15,708 nucleotides of DNA, from NCBI GenBank assembly GCA_020696885.1, contig JAJFMS010000012.1, positions 1-15,708 on the forward strand. The letters run 5' to 3'. Below the pieces are notes generated by a model, which worked only from the letters and a program-made list of their open reading frames with translations, had not been told where the DNA came from and did not search any database. Shown here in pieces: positions 1-5,685 of the stretch. Position numbers and translations under genes: made by a program. The stretch comes from Armatimonadota bacterium (GTDB taxonomy: Bacteria; Armatimonadota; SYMT01). The first letter of the stretch is position 1; each line of letters starts with the position of its first letter.

Positions 1-1
1 G

Positions 2-421
2 CGCGGCCAGGGCTATTGGGAGTACCGTCCGGTCACCCCCGAGTTCGCCGCCGCATTCGCCGCCGACGATTACGGCGCGGGGTTGATCCGTTTCGCGAAT
101 GGCGCGGCGATTCAGGTGGAGAGCTTCTGGGCCTCGCATCAGCCGGACGAGCTCCAGATCGAGCTGTTCGGCACGGATGGGGGCGCGCGGCTGAACCCAA
201 TGACACTCTACCACACGGTGGCGGGTCGGCCCGCGGACACCACACTGGCGCCTCCGGAGCGCGAGGGCTTTGACGGAATCGCGGAGCATTTCCTCGACTG
301 CGTGCTGGATGGGGTAACCTGTGAAGCGCCGCTGGCGCACGGGCTAACCGTGCAGCGGATGCTGGAAGGGGTCCTGGCGAGTGCCGAGACCGGGAGGAAC
401 GTGCCATTAGCCGAGCTATGA
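2..421 (+). CDS. Gfo/Idh/MocA family oxidoreductase, C-terminal part (5' end outside window)
   Basis: The reading frame is open from base 2 to the TGA at 419-421 and encodes the last 139 residues of a protein that begins before the window. The sequence looks like the C-terminal substrate-binding/dimerisation domain of NAD(P)-dependent sugar oxidoreductases of the Gfo/Idh/MocA family. It has an ADDYGAGLIRFANGAAIQVE strand pattern, then ELFGTDGGARLNP, which is the usual 'G-T-x-G' turn of this domain, and ends with a helix and the common closing phrase ETGRNVPL. The N-terminal Rossmann domain and the catalytic EKP and GD..xH motifs would lie upstream and are not seen, so the substrate cannot be guessed. 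The stop codon overlaps the start of the following hydrolase gene (ATGA at 418-421), which implies co-transcription and probably translational coupling. Confidence 0.85.
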   Translation, partial: RGQGYWEYRPVTPEFAAAFAADDYGAGLIRFANGAAIQVESFWASHQPDELQIELFGTDGGARLNPMTLYHTVAGRPADTTLAPPEREGFDGIAEHFLDCVLDGVTCEAPLAHGLTVQRMLEGVLASAETGRNVPLAEL

Positions 422-1614
422 TCCGGGACCGACTTCCCTGCCTTTATCTCCTCTTCATTGCCCTTGCCCTCGGGTGCGTCACGGGGGCACGCGCCGTATA
501 CGCCGCGCCCATGGCGTCGGCCGACCCGGTTTACCACGCGGTGCAGCTCGACGAGCACGGCGCCCTGGCTCCGGAGGCGCTGGCCGGGGTGGTGGCCGCC
601 ATCCGGCAGGCAGCGGCGTCACCGCGCGCGCAGATCGTGGTGGTGGCGCACGGCTACAACACCAGCCAGACCCTGGGGAAGCGGCAGTATCGGCAGGTCG
701 CGCGGGAGCTTCGCACTGAGGCGCGAGCTGCCGGATGGGAGCCGATCGTGATTGGGGTCCACTGGCCGTCACATCCCGGCTCGTATGCGCACTGGCTTCC
801 CCGGATGCTCGGCTACCGGTTCATCTCCGGCACCGGATTCCCGAACGCACTGAGCAACCCCTACCTGGATAAGGTCCGGATGGCTCAGCGCTGCGGGCGG
901 AGTGGTTTTCGATCCCTCTTGCTCCGGCTGCAGGAAGCGTACCCGAAGGTGCCGGTCAACGTGTTGGCGCACAGCCTGGGGTGCGAGCTCACGGTCCGCG
1001 CCCTGGTTCCGGAGTCCCTGAAGGCCGCCGACGGAGAACCCCCGATCGAGCGGCCGGAGATCCGCTTACACCTGGGCATGGTGGCGCTGGCCGGGGCGGA
1101 CATCGACCAGAACGCGTTCGCGCCACAGGAGGACAGCAGCGTGGCCGCGGCCCTGGATCAGGCGCGGTTGTGGTGGATCACCGTCCCGCGGCACAACTCC
1201 GCCGATGCCGCGCTGGAATTACGCCGCACCGCCGGCCGACGGGACGCCATGGGGAACGTGGGACTGGAGCTGGTCCCGGAGCAGCTGGAGCGCCTCGTGC
1301 GGCGCCGGGCGCTGGTGATCGACTCCCGGCGCGTGCCGATCACCCACGACCTCCTCGCCTACTACACGGAAGCGAGGACGAAGTCCCTGGTGGAAGCCCT
1401 GAATTACCTGGTCGATCCCAAGCCCGGGAAGGGCGGCACCCTGGAGCTCCTCGATCAGGTGCTGCTGGCGGACCCGCAGCGGCTTCCGGATCTGGCAAGC
1501 ATTCCTGACGCCAGCGTGCGCTTATACGCGCGCTGGCGTCAGGATCCCGCTCGCAGCCGCTTCGGCTACATCACGGTGTTGCCACGGTCGGTCGCCATCC
1601 CGGCAGCTCCGTAG
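418..1614 (+). CDS. Exported alpha/beta hydrolase, DUF900-like
   Basis: This 398-aa protein starts with a hydrophobic signal segment (about residues 7-30) and is probably exported; Cys20 does not sit in a convincing lipobox. The body looks like the DUF900 group of alpha/beta hydrolases. It has an oxyanion-type HGYN motif at 78-81 after the strand AQIVVVA and a nucleophile elbow AHSLG at 184-188 with Ser186. A segment around residues 259-285 ([12 protein letters not shown], then GNVGLE) resembles the family's acid region, with Asp263 a candidate acid. His310 in VPITHDLLAYY is the probable catalytic His. The family is known by fold, but its natural substrates are mostly unknown; an esterase or lipase-like activity is inference. 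The ATG at 418 overlaps the stop of the oxidoreductase upstream, so the two form one transcript. The stop codon at 1612-1614 lies inside a strong hairpin. Confidence 0.8.
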   Translation: MIRDRLPCLYLLFIALALGCVTGARAVYAAPMASADPVYHAVQLDEHGALAPEALAGVVAAIRQAAASPRAQIVVVAHGYNTSQTLGKRQYRQVARELRTEARAAGWEPIVIGVHWPSHPGSYAHWLPRMLGYRFISGTGFPNALSNPYLDKVRMAQRCGRSGFRSLLLRLQEAYPKVPVNVLAHSLGCELTVRALVPESLKAADGEPPIERPEIRLHLGMVALAGADIDQNAFAPQEDSSVAAALDQARLWWITVPRHNSADAALELRRTAGRRDAMGNVGLELVPEQLERLVRRRALVIDSRRVPITHDLLAYYTEARTKSLVEALNYLVDPKPGKGGTLELLDQVLLADPQRLPDLASIPDASVRLYARWRQDPARSRFGYITVLPRSVAIPAAP

Positions 1615-1635
1615 CAACCGCTGCGGAGCTGCCGG
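1600..1635. terminator. 16-bp perfect hairpin between convergent genes; probable two-way terminator
   Basis: Bases 1600-1615 pair perfectly with 1620-1635, leaving a 4-base loop (aacc). The TAG stop of the hydrolase at 1612-1614 lies in the left arm, and the convergent minus-strand gene ends at 1643. There is no clear T-run on either side, so it is not a classical intrinsic terminator. Its position between two converging transcripts suggests it ends or stabilises both. The arms share the words ggcagctccg and tgcggagct with the repeat element at 13372-13391. Confidence 0.6.
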
Positions 1636-1642
1636 AATAGAC

Positions 1643-1873
1643 CTACTGCGTTGCAGGGGCCGGCATACCCACCGCATCGCGCGGGCCGGCTGGGATGTGG
1701 TTGAGCGGGTTCTTCTCCCCCGGCATCGTGGCGTTGGCCGCCGAGGCTCCCCCCACCTGGACCGTCAGCATCTCCGGCTTCCGGGTGAGGCTCCAGACGT
1801 TGAGGCCAAGCGAGCCGACCAGGAGGATCATCACCAGCATGGCTGCCGGTCCCTCGAGCTTGAAGCTATCCAA
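1643..1873 (-). CDS. Small membrane-anchored protein (76 aa) downstream of prepilin-like gene
   Basis: I do not recognise a named family. The protein has one hydrophobic span (about residues 10-31, PAAMLVMILLVGSLGLNVWS) followed by a short charged patch TRKPE and a low-complexity tail rich in Ala, Gly and Pro, so it is likely anchored by its N terminus with the tail outside. The start is TTG at 1871-1873. It is supported by an excellent ribosome binding site, AAAGGAGG on the minus strand (core at 1880-1885), six bases upstream. The gene lies 33 bases after the stop of the prepilin-like gene on the same strand, so the two probably form an operon. A role next to the prepilin-like protein, for example in surface presentation or pilin-like assembly, is inference from position only. 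Confidence 0.7.
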   Translation of the reverse strand: MDSFKLEGPAAMLVMILLVGSLGLNVWSLTRKPEMLTVQVGGASAANATMPGEKNPLNHIPAGPRDAVGMPAPATQ

Positions 1874-1906
1874 GATCCGCCTCCTTTCTTCGTTTAGCGG
1901 TAGCGG

Positions 1907-2638
1907 TTACAGCTTGTTGGTGATCCGCCAGAGTGGGTGGCCGTTGTTAGCGGTCCAGGTATAGGTGGAACCGGTTAGCGGCTCGCGGAGGGCGGATGCC
2001 TTCATGGCCTTGACATGACCGTCCCAGAACGCGACGTTCTGCGTGGCGCTGTGGCGCGGGTTAGTGGTGGTCGCGTTGTTACCGAAGGCGTTTCCCCACC
2101 AGGCCAGGTAGTAATGGTTGGTCACTACCGGATAGCCATCCACCACCGTCGCTGCGGCTGCGCCGCTATCGGTGGCCAGGACCGTGTCCGCCGGCTTCTC
2201 CATCGTGGCGACGGCAATGCTGAGGCCCCAGTAGTTACCGCTGTAGCCGCCGAACGGGTGGTACCAGGCGCCCGAGGCGCAGGTGGCGGGCGTCGGATAC
2301 TTGTAGTTCGAGCTCGGGCAGGTGAGGATGCCGATGTTCTTGGTGTAGGGGAAGAGCAGGTGCTGCCAGAGCAGCCAGGTGGTTGTGGGGCAGTTCGGGG
2401 AGCCGGGGATGATGGCGCCAGGTACGGTGGGCGCAACGTAGACGTTCATCTCGTCATAGTCCTGGGCATACATCATGGCGCCCAGGGCCAACTGCTTCAG
2501 GTTGCTCTGACACTGTGTCTTCCGGGCTGCTTCCCGGGCTTGAGCGAAGACGGGGAAGAGGATCGCCGCAAGGATGGCGATGATCGCGATGACTACCAGC
2601 AACTCGATTAACGTGAAGGCCCTTCTTCTCTGATGCAT
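1907..2638 (-). CDS. DUF1559 prepilin-like protein with N-terminal methylation motif
   Basis: From the preferred start the protein has 243 aa. The N terminus MHQRRRA then FTLIELLVV is a type IV pilin/pseudopilin leader: a short basic leader, cleavage expected between Ala7 and Phe8 (Ala replaces the usual Gly at -1), the conserved Glu at mature position 5, and a hydrophobic helix to about residue 31. Next comes the segment [20 protein letters not shown] typical of DUF1559 proteins of Planctomycetes and Armatimonadota. Near the C terminus is the family's H-x-DG pattern, [14 protein letters not shown] (195-208). An upstream in-frame ATG exists at 2648-2650. However, the GGAGG there (2645-2649) is well placed as a ribosome binding site for the ATG at 2636-2638, which gives a normal leader length. 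The family is surface- or secretion-linked; its exact role is unknown. Genomes of these phyla usually hold many paralogues. Confidence 0.88.
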   Translation of the reverse strand: MHQRRRAFTLIELLVVIAIIAILAAILFPVFAQAREAARKTQCQSNLKQLALGAMMYAQDYDEMNVYVAPTVPGAIIPGSPNCPTTTWLLWQHLLFPYTKNIGILTCPSSNYKYPTPATCASGAWYHPFGGYSGNYWGLSIAVATMEKPADTVLATDSGAAAATVVDGYPVVTNHYYLAWWGNAFGNNATTTNPRHSATQNVAFWDGHVKAMKASALREPLTGSTYTWTANNGHPLWRITNKL

Positions 2639-2650
2639 CATGTCCTCCAT

Positions 2651-2942
2651 GAGGCCGAGGCAAGTCGAATGAACACCGTCGTCGGGTTAGACACGTTATT
2701 CAACCCCCCGTATACGCCTTCCTGCCAAATTCTTGCGGAGACGCAATGAATTTGCCTTAAGCAAGGAAGCGTTCAGTCAAGGGGCCTTCGTTGCGACGCC
2801 GGAAGACCGCGTGCTATAATCGCGATTGAGCCCATGCCCTCGATCACCCACCTGGCGGGACCCCGATGCCAGGCAGGAGAGGCCCGCCCCCCCCGGTTTT
2901 CCGGCACACCCTCGCCGTTTCCGGGGCTCGTAATAGGGAGAG
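2651..2942. other. Divergent intergenic region between prepilin-like and thioredoxin-like genes
   Basis: The 292 bases separate two divergent genes. The right half holds the promoter at 2791-2820 and the long leader of the thioredoxin-like gene. The left half is less GC-rich (about 2690-2765) and probably contains the promoter of the minus-strand prepilin operon. A TTGACT on the minus strand (2775-2780) is a candidate -35 box, but I see no good -10 at the right distance. No coding frame is credible here. Confidence 0.55.
2791..2820 (+). promoter_or_regulatory. Probable sigma-70 type promoter for the thioredoxin-like gene
   Basis: A perfect TATAAT at 2815-2820 is preceded by TTGCGA at 2791-2796 with an 18-base spacer. 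Transcription would begin near 2827, giving an untranslated leader of about 115 bases before the ATG at 2943. This is the best promoter match seen in the window. The leader contains a possible 6-bp stem (cctggc 2851-2856 with gccagg 2868-2873) and a run of eight C at 2887-2894, neither of which I can assign to a known riboswitch. Confidence 0.65.
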
Positions 2943-4112
2943 ATGATGCGTCGACGACCGATCCACCGGATGATGGCGATCGCAGCCGCAGCGCTCGGGA
3001 TGAGCCTGGCTGCTGCCTGGAGCGCGGGAGCGCAGGCGGCGCCGGAAGCGCCGGCCGCGCAAGAGGCGCCGGCCGCCGGAGCCACGGGCCGCGTGAAGGT
3101 GGAGGCGCCGGATTTCCCCGGCGGGCTGAAGTGGCTGAACTCCCCGCCGCTGAAGCTGGAAGCGCTGCGTGGCAAGGTGGTCCTCGTGGATTTCTGGGAG
3201 TACACGTGCGTGAACTGCATCCGCACGTTCCCTTACCTCAAGGCCTGGCACGAGAAGTACAAGGACAAGGGGCTGGTGATCATCGGGATCCACACCCCGG
3301 AGTTCCACTTCGCCAAGGAAGAGCCGAACGTGGCCAAGTCCGCCAAGCAGTTCGGCCTCACCTGGCCACTGATCGTGGATAGTGACTACGTGATGTGGCG
3401 CACCTACGGCAACCAGTACTGGCCCGCCAAGTACCTGATCGATCAGTCCGGCTTCGTCCGGGACTACCACTTCGGCGAGGGCGGCTATGCGGCCACCGAG
3501 ACGCTGATCCAGGCGCTGCTCAAGGAAGCCAACCCCAAGGTGGAGCTACCCGCAATCACGCCGGCCTTGCGCGGCTCGGATGGGCCAGGCGCCGTCTGCT
3601 ACCCGGTGACGCCGGAGCTTTATCTGGGGTCGGAGCGCGGCGGGCACAACGGTACCCTGGCCAACCGCGAAGGCTATAAGCTGGGCAAGGTGGTTTCGTA
3701 CAAAGATCCCGGCAAGTGGGAAGACGGGATGATCTACGCTCACGGGCCGTGGAAGAACACGAACGAGGCCCTGATCAGCAGCCGCAGCGGCGCCAAGCCC
3801 CAGGATTACATCGGCCTCAAGTACCACGCGCTGGAAGTGAACGCCGTGATCCGGCCGGAGAACGGGAAGCCGGTGAAGGTGTGGATCTCCCACGACGGTA
3901 AGCCGGTGGCGAAGAAGGACAAGGGCGACGACTTGCGCTTCGACGAGCAGGGCCGCAGCTACTTGCTGGTAGACCAGCCTCGAATGTACAACATCATCAA
4001 GAACGCCGAGTTCGGGCAGCGCACCCTGAAGCTGGCGACCGGCGACGCGGGCATGGGGCTTTATGCCTTTACCTTTGTGTCTTGTGAGGTCTCAAAGCGC
4101 GCGGAGAAGTAA
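2943..4112 (+). CDS. Exported TlpA/DipZ-like thioredoxin-fold protein with DipZ-type C-terminal domain
   Basis: The 389-aa protein has an N-terminal signal peptide (about residues 1-32) and an Ala/Pro-rich linker (31-48). A thioredoxin-like domain follows (about 50-200). Its active site is C89-V-N-C92 in the phrase WEYTCVNCIRTFPYLKAW, with IIGIHTPEF after it and a likely cis-Pro161 in YWPAKYLID. This wording matches the periplasmic thioredoxin part of DipZ proteins and TlpA-like redoxins. Residues about 223-384 (from PELYLGSERGG through AFTFVSC) resemble the C-terminal domain that follows thioredoxin in DipZ. The CcdA membrane domain of full DipZ is absent, so this is a standalone soluble version. 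It probably acts as a thiol-disulfide exchange protein outside the cytoplasm, and needs a separate electron donor not seen here. The GGGAG at 2936-2940 suits the second ATG (2946) slightly better than the first. Confidence 0.85.
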   Translation: MMRRRPIHRMMAIAAAALGMSLAAAWSAGAQAAPEAPAAQEAPAAGATGRVKVEAPDFPGGLKWLNSPPLKLEALRGKVVLVDFWEYTCVNCIRTFPYLKAWHEKYKDKGLVIIGIHTPEFHFAKEEPNVAKSAKQFGLTWPLIVDSDYVMWRTYGNQYWPAKYLIDQSGFVRDYHFGEGGYAATETLIQALLKEANPKVELPAITPALRGSDGPGAVCYPVTPELYLGSERGGHNGTLANREGYKLGKVVSYKDPGKWEDGMIYAHGPWKNTNEALISSRSGAKPQDYIGLKYHALEVNAVIRPENGKPVKVWISHDGKPVAKKDKGDDLRFDEQGRSYLLVDQPRMYNIIKNAEFGQRTLKLATGDAGMGLYAFTFVSCEVSKRAEK

Positions 4113-4124
4113 GGCACCGATTTC

Positions 4125-4162
4125 ACCGCAGAGGCGCAGAGAACGCAGAGGACTGCAGAGAG
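4125..4162 (+). repeat. ccgcagagg-type intergenic repeat, copy 1
   Basis: The stretch begins accgcagaggcgcagagaa and continues with cgcagaggactgcagagaga. It is made of imperfect 8-10 base units built on cgcagag. It lies in the spacer right after the thioredoxin-like gene and before its terminator. Related units occur at 4759-4796, 7207-7230 (+) and 7424-7479 (minus orientation), and more distantly at 13216-13237. Confidence 0.7.
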
Positions 4163-4174
4163 AATTGAGAAGGG

Positions 4175-4212
4175 GAGGGCGTGGGACAGACGGTTCCACG
4201 CCCTCGTTTTTT
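4175..4212 (+). terminator. Rho-independent terminator of the thioredoxin-like gene
   Basis: A 10-bp perfect stem, gagggcgtgg (4175-4184) with ccacgccctc (4196-4205), encloses an 11-base loop and is followed by g and six T (4207-4212). This is a canonical intrinsic terminator. It ends only 23 bases before the GTG start of the next gene, so that gene must depend on read-through or on a promoter lying within 4113-4235. Confidence 0.9.
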
Positions 4213-4235
4213 CAGGCGGCCGGGAAGGGGCGCGC

Positions 4236-4760
4236 GTGTACGAGTACTGGCTGGATCTCGGGTCGGGGATCGATGCTGAGCACTGGTGCGCGGCGCCTGC
4301 TCCGCCCGGAGTGCGGCTGGTGGCCCTCGATCCGCTGATGACCTCGGGAATGGTGGACTCCGACCGCCTGGGCCCGCTGCCGCCGTACGTCTTCCGTGTG
4401 GGAGCGGAGATCCGGCCGGACCATTCCGTGGAGGCGGGCAAGCAGTGCTCGTACTTGCCGTTCCGCGACGCGGTGTTCACGCACGTCCACTGCGGCTTCG
4501 TGCTGCATCTCTACCTGGAGACGCTGGAGCTCCTGGCGGAGGAGGTGTTCCGGGTTCTCAAGCCGGGCGGCTCCCTGGACGTCCTGTTGCCGCACTTCGG
4601 TGATTTCCACAGCGAGCGGAACCTGCAGCACACCAGCGACGTGCTGGAAGCCCGCTTCGGCTACGCGACCACCTCGCGCTTCGCCGGGCCCTTCACCACC
4701 TTCTGGGCAGACCTTTACCGCGACCGCACGTACGTCTTACGGTGCCGGCGGCCGGCTTAA
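4236..4760 (+). CDS. Class I SAM-dependent methyltransferase-like protein, compact
   Basis: This 174-aa protein has the order of motifs seen in type-11 methyltransferases. The glycine-rich SAM loop is LDLGSG (6-11), and an acidic end of strand 2 follows in VALDP (29-33, Asp32). A motif-IV-like segment LPFRDAVFTHVHCGFVLHL spans 74-92, and the helix-strand phrase EEVFRVLKPGGSLDVLLP spans 102-119. The start is GTG at 4236, supported by GGAAGGGG at 4223-4230. The SAM loop lies almost at the N terminus, so the usual N-terminal helices are missing. The target molecule is unknown; the EVFRVLKPGG phrase is common in small-molecule methyltransferases. It follows directly after a strong terminator, and no own promoter was found. 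Its stop codon TAA merges with the next repeat copy. Confidence 0.75.
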   Translation: MYEYWLDLGSGIDAEHWCAAPAPPGVRLVALDPLMTSGMVDSDRLGPLPPYVFRVGAEIRPDHSVEAGKQCSYLPFRDAVFTHVHCGFVLHLYLETLELLAEEVFRVLKPGGSLDVLLPHFGDFHSERNLQHTSDVLEARFGYATTSRFAGPFTTFWADLYRDRTYVLRCRRPA

Positions 4761-4796
4761 CCGCAAAGGCGCGAAGAACGCGAAGGGCCGCAGAGG
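4759..4796 (+). repeat. ccgcagagg-type intergenic repeat, copy 2 (cgcgaag variant)
   Basis: The sequence begins aaccgcaaaggcgcgaaga and goes on acgcgaagggccgcagagg. It is a variant of the copy at 4125-4162, with cgcgaag units in place of cgcagag, and starts inside the TAA stop codon of the methyltransferase-like gene. It fills much of the 105-base spacer before the SEC-C gene. Confidence 0.65.
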
Positions 4797-4865
4797 GGAG
4801 GGTGCGGGCAGCCGGGAGAGCGTGGAATGCAGGAGTAATGGAAGCGCGACTCCAACTCGGGACTG

Positions 4866-5675
4866 ATGTTTGACTTTCCCAACCGAACGGGGCGCCACGA
4901 CCGGCTGCGGGTAGCTGCTTTCCGCAAAGTGGACGAGGCGGTAGAAGCCCTCGGCCTGCCATTGAGCCGGTCGCGCAAACTGGGTGCGATCTGCAACGCG
5001 ATCGAGATTCAGATCGAGGACGGTGGTGACCATCCGGAGGTCAACTCGCTCCTCCTGGTGGCGCTGCGTCGAGGGCTGGAACACCAGGTTGGCGAAGCCC
5101 AGGCGGCCCCAGTGCTCCGCGCGATCGACACCTTCGAGGGCTATGAGCATGAGCGCCTGGAGAAGCTCCGCCGCGGAGAACCGCTACCGCGCGCCCCACT
5201 GGATATACTGGACGACCTGACTGCGGCCGGAACGGTGCTGCTGGAGCAGGGGCACACGGCGGATGGATGCGCTCGCCTTGAATCGGCATGGGAGCTGGTG
5301 AAGCAGCACTGCGGACCTGAGATCCGAACGACCCTCGGGTTCTACACCGCCCACGGCCCCGCAGACTTTGTCATCAACTGGTTCGGCGAGTGGCTGTTGG
5401 GCATGGAATGCCTGCGATTGGAGCGGTTGAGCTCTGCAGCAATGGTGCGGGAGCGCCAGGCGGTCAGAGAGTTTTACGCCTGCTTCCCGGATGAGCCGGC
5501 TGACCTCTGGGCCTGGGAGGACAATCAACCGGAGCCACCGCTGCTCGGTATGCCGCCCTTGGGGGTGCCGCCCGCTGCGAGCGGCGCCGCACGCAAACCC
5601 GGCCGGAACGATCCGTGCTGGTGTAGGAGCGGCCGGAAATACAAAGTGTGCCATCTCCGGGCGGACCGGGGATAG
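4866..5675 (+). CDS. SEC-C motif protein of unknown function
   Basis: The 269-aa protein ends with a SEC-C zinc-binding motif: GRNDPCWCRSGRKYKVCH at 246-263, with ligands C251, C253, C262 and H263 (the C-x-C-x8-C-H form). SEC-C motifs are known from SecA and from many uncharacterised bacterial proteins, where they bind zinc. The preceding 220 residues look alpha-helical and soluble, are joined by a Pro-rich linker (222-240), and match no family I can name. No signal peptide or membrane span is visible. The start ATG at 4866 has no good Shine-Dalgarno. The frame is closed upstream by TAA at 4836-4838, and no alternative ATG/GTG/TTG start lies between. An 11-codon frame (ATG 4838, stop 4871-4873) with aggag upstream overlaps the start and could couple translation. 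The gene converges with the pRiA4b-domain gene, with only 10 bases between stops. Confidence 0.8.
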   Translation: MFDFPNRTGRHDRLRVAAFRKVDEAVEALGLPLSRSRKLGAICNAIEIQIEDGGDHPEVNSLLLVALRRGLEHQVGEAQAAPVLRAIDTFEGYEHERLEKLRRGEPLPRAPLDILDDLTAAGTVLLEQGHTADGCARLESAWELVKQHCGPEIRTTLGFYTAHGPADFVINWFGEWLLGMECLRLERLSSAAMVRERQAVREFYACFPDEPADLWAWEDNQPEPPLLGMPPLGVPPAASGAARKPGRNDPCWCRSGRKYKVCHLRADRG

Positions 5676-5685
5676 CGGCTACCGT

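Noticed and set aside
2015..2611. 198-codon plus-strand frame opposite the prepilin-like gene
   Set aside because: It is a shadow of the strong DUF1559 reading and has no recognisable domain or ribosome site.
2827..2942. Riboswitch in the 115-base leader of the thioredoxin-like gene
   Set aside because: Only a 6-bp stem with an 11-base loop and a C-run are visible; no known riboswitch core was recognised.
4125..4162. CRISPR array, because of short repeated units
   Set aside because: The units are 8-10 bases and contiguous, without spacers of even length, and no cas gene is present.
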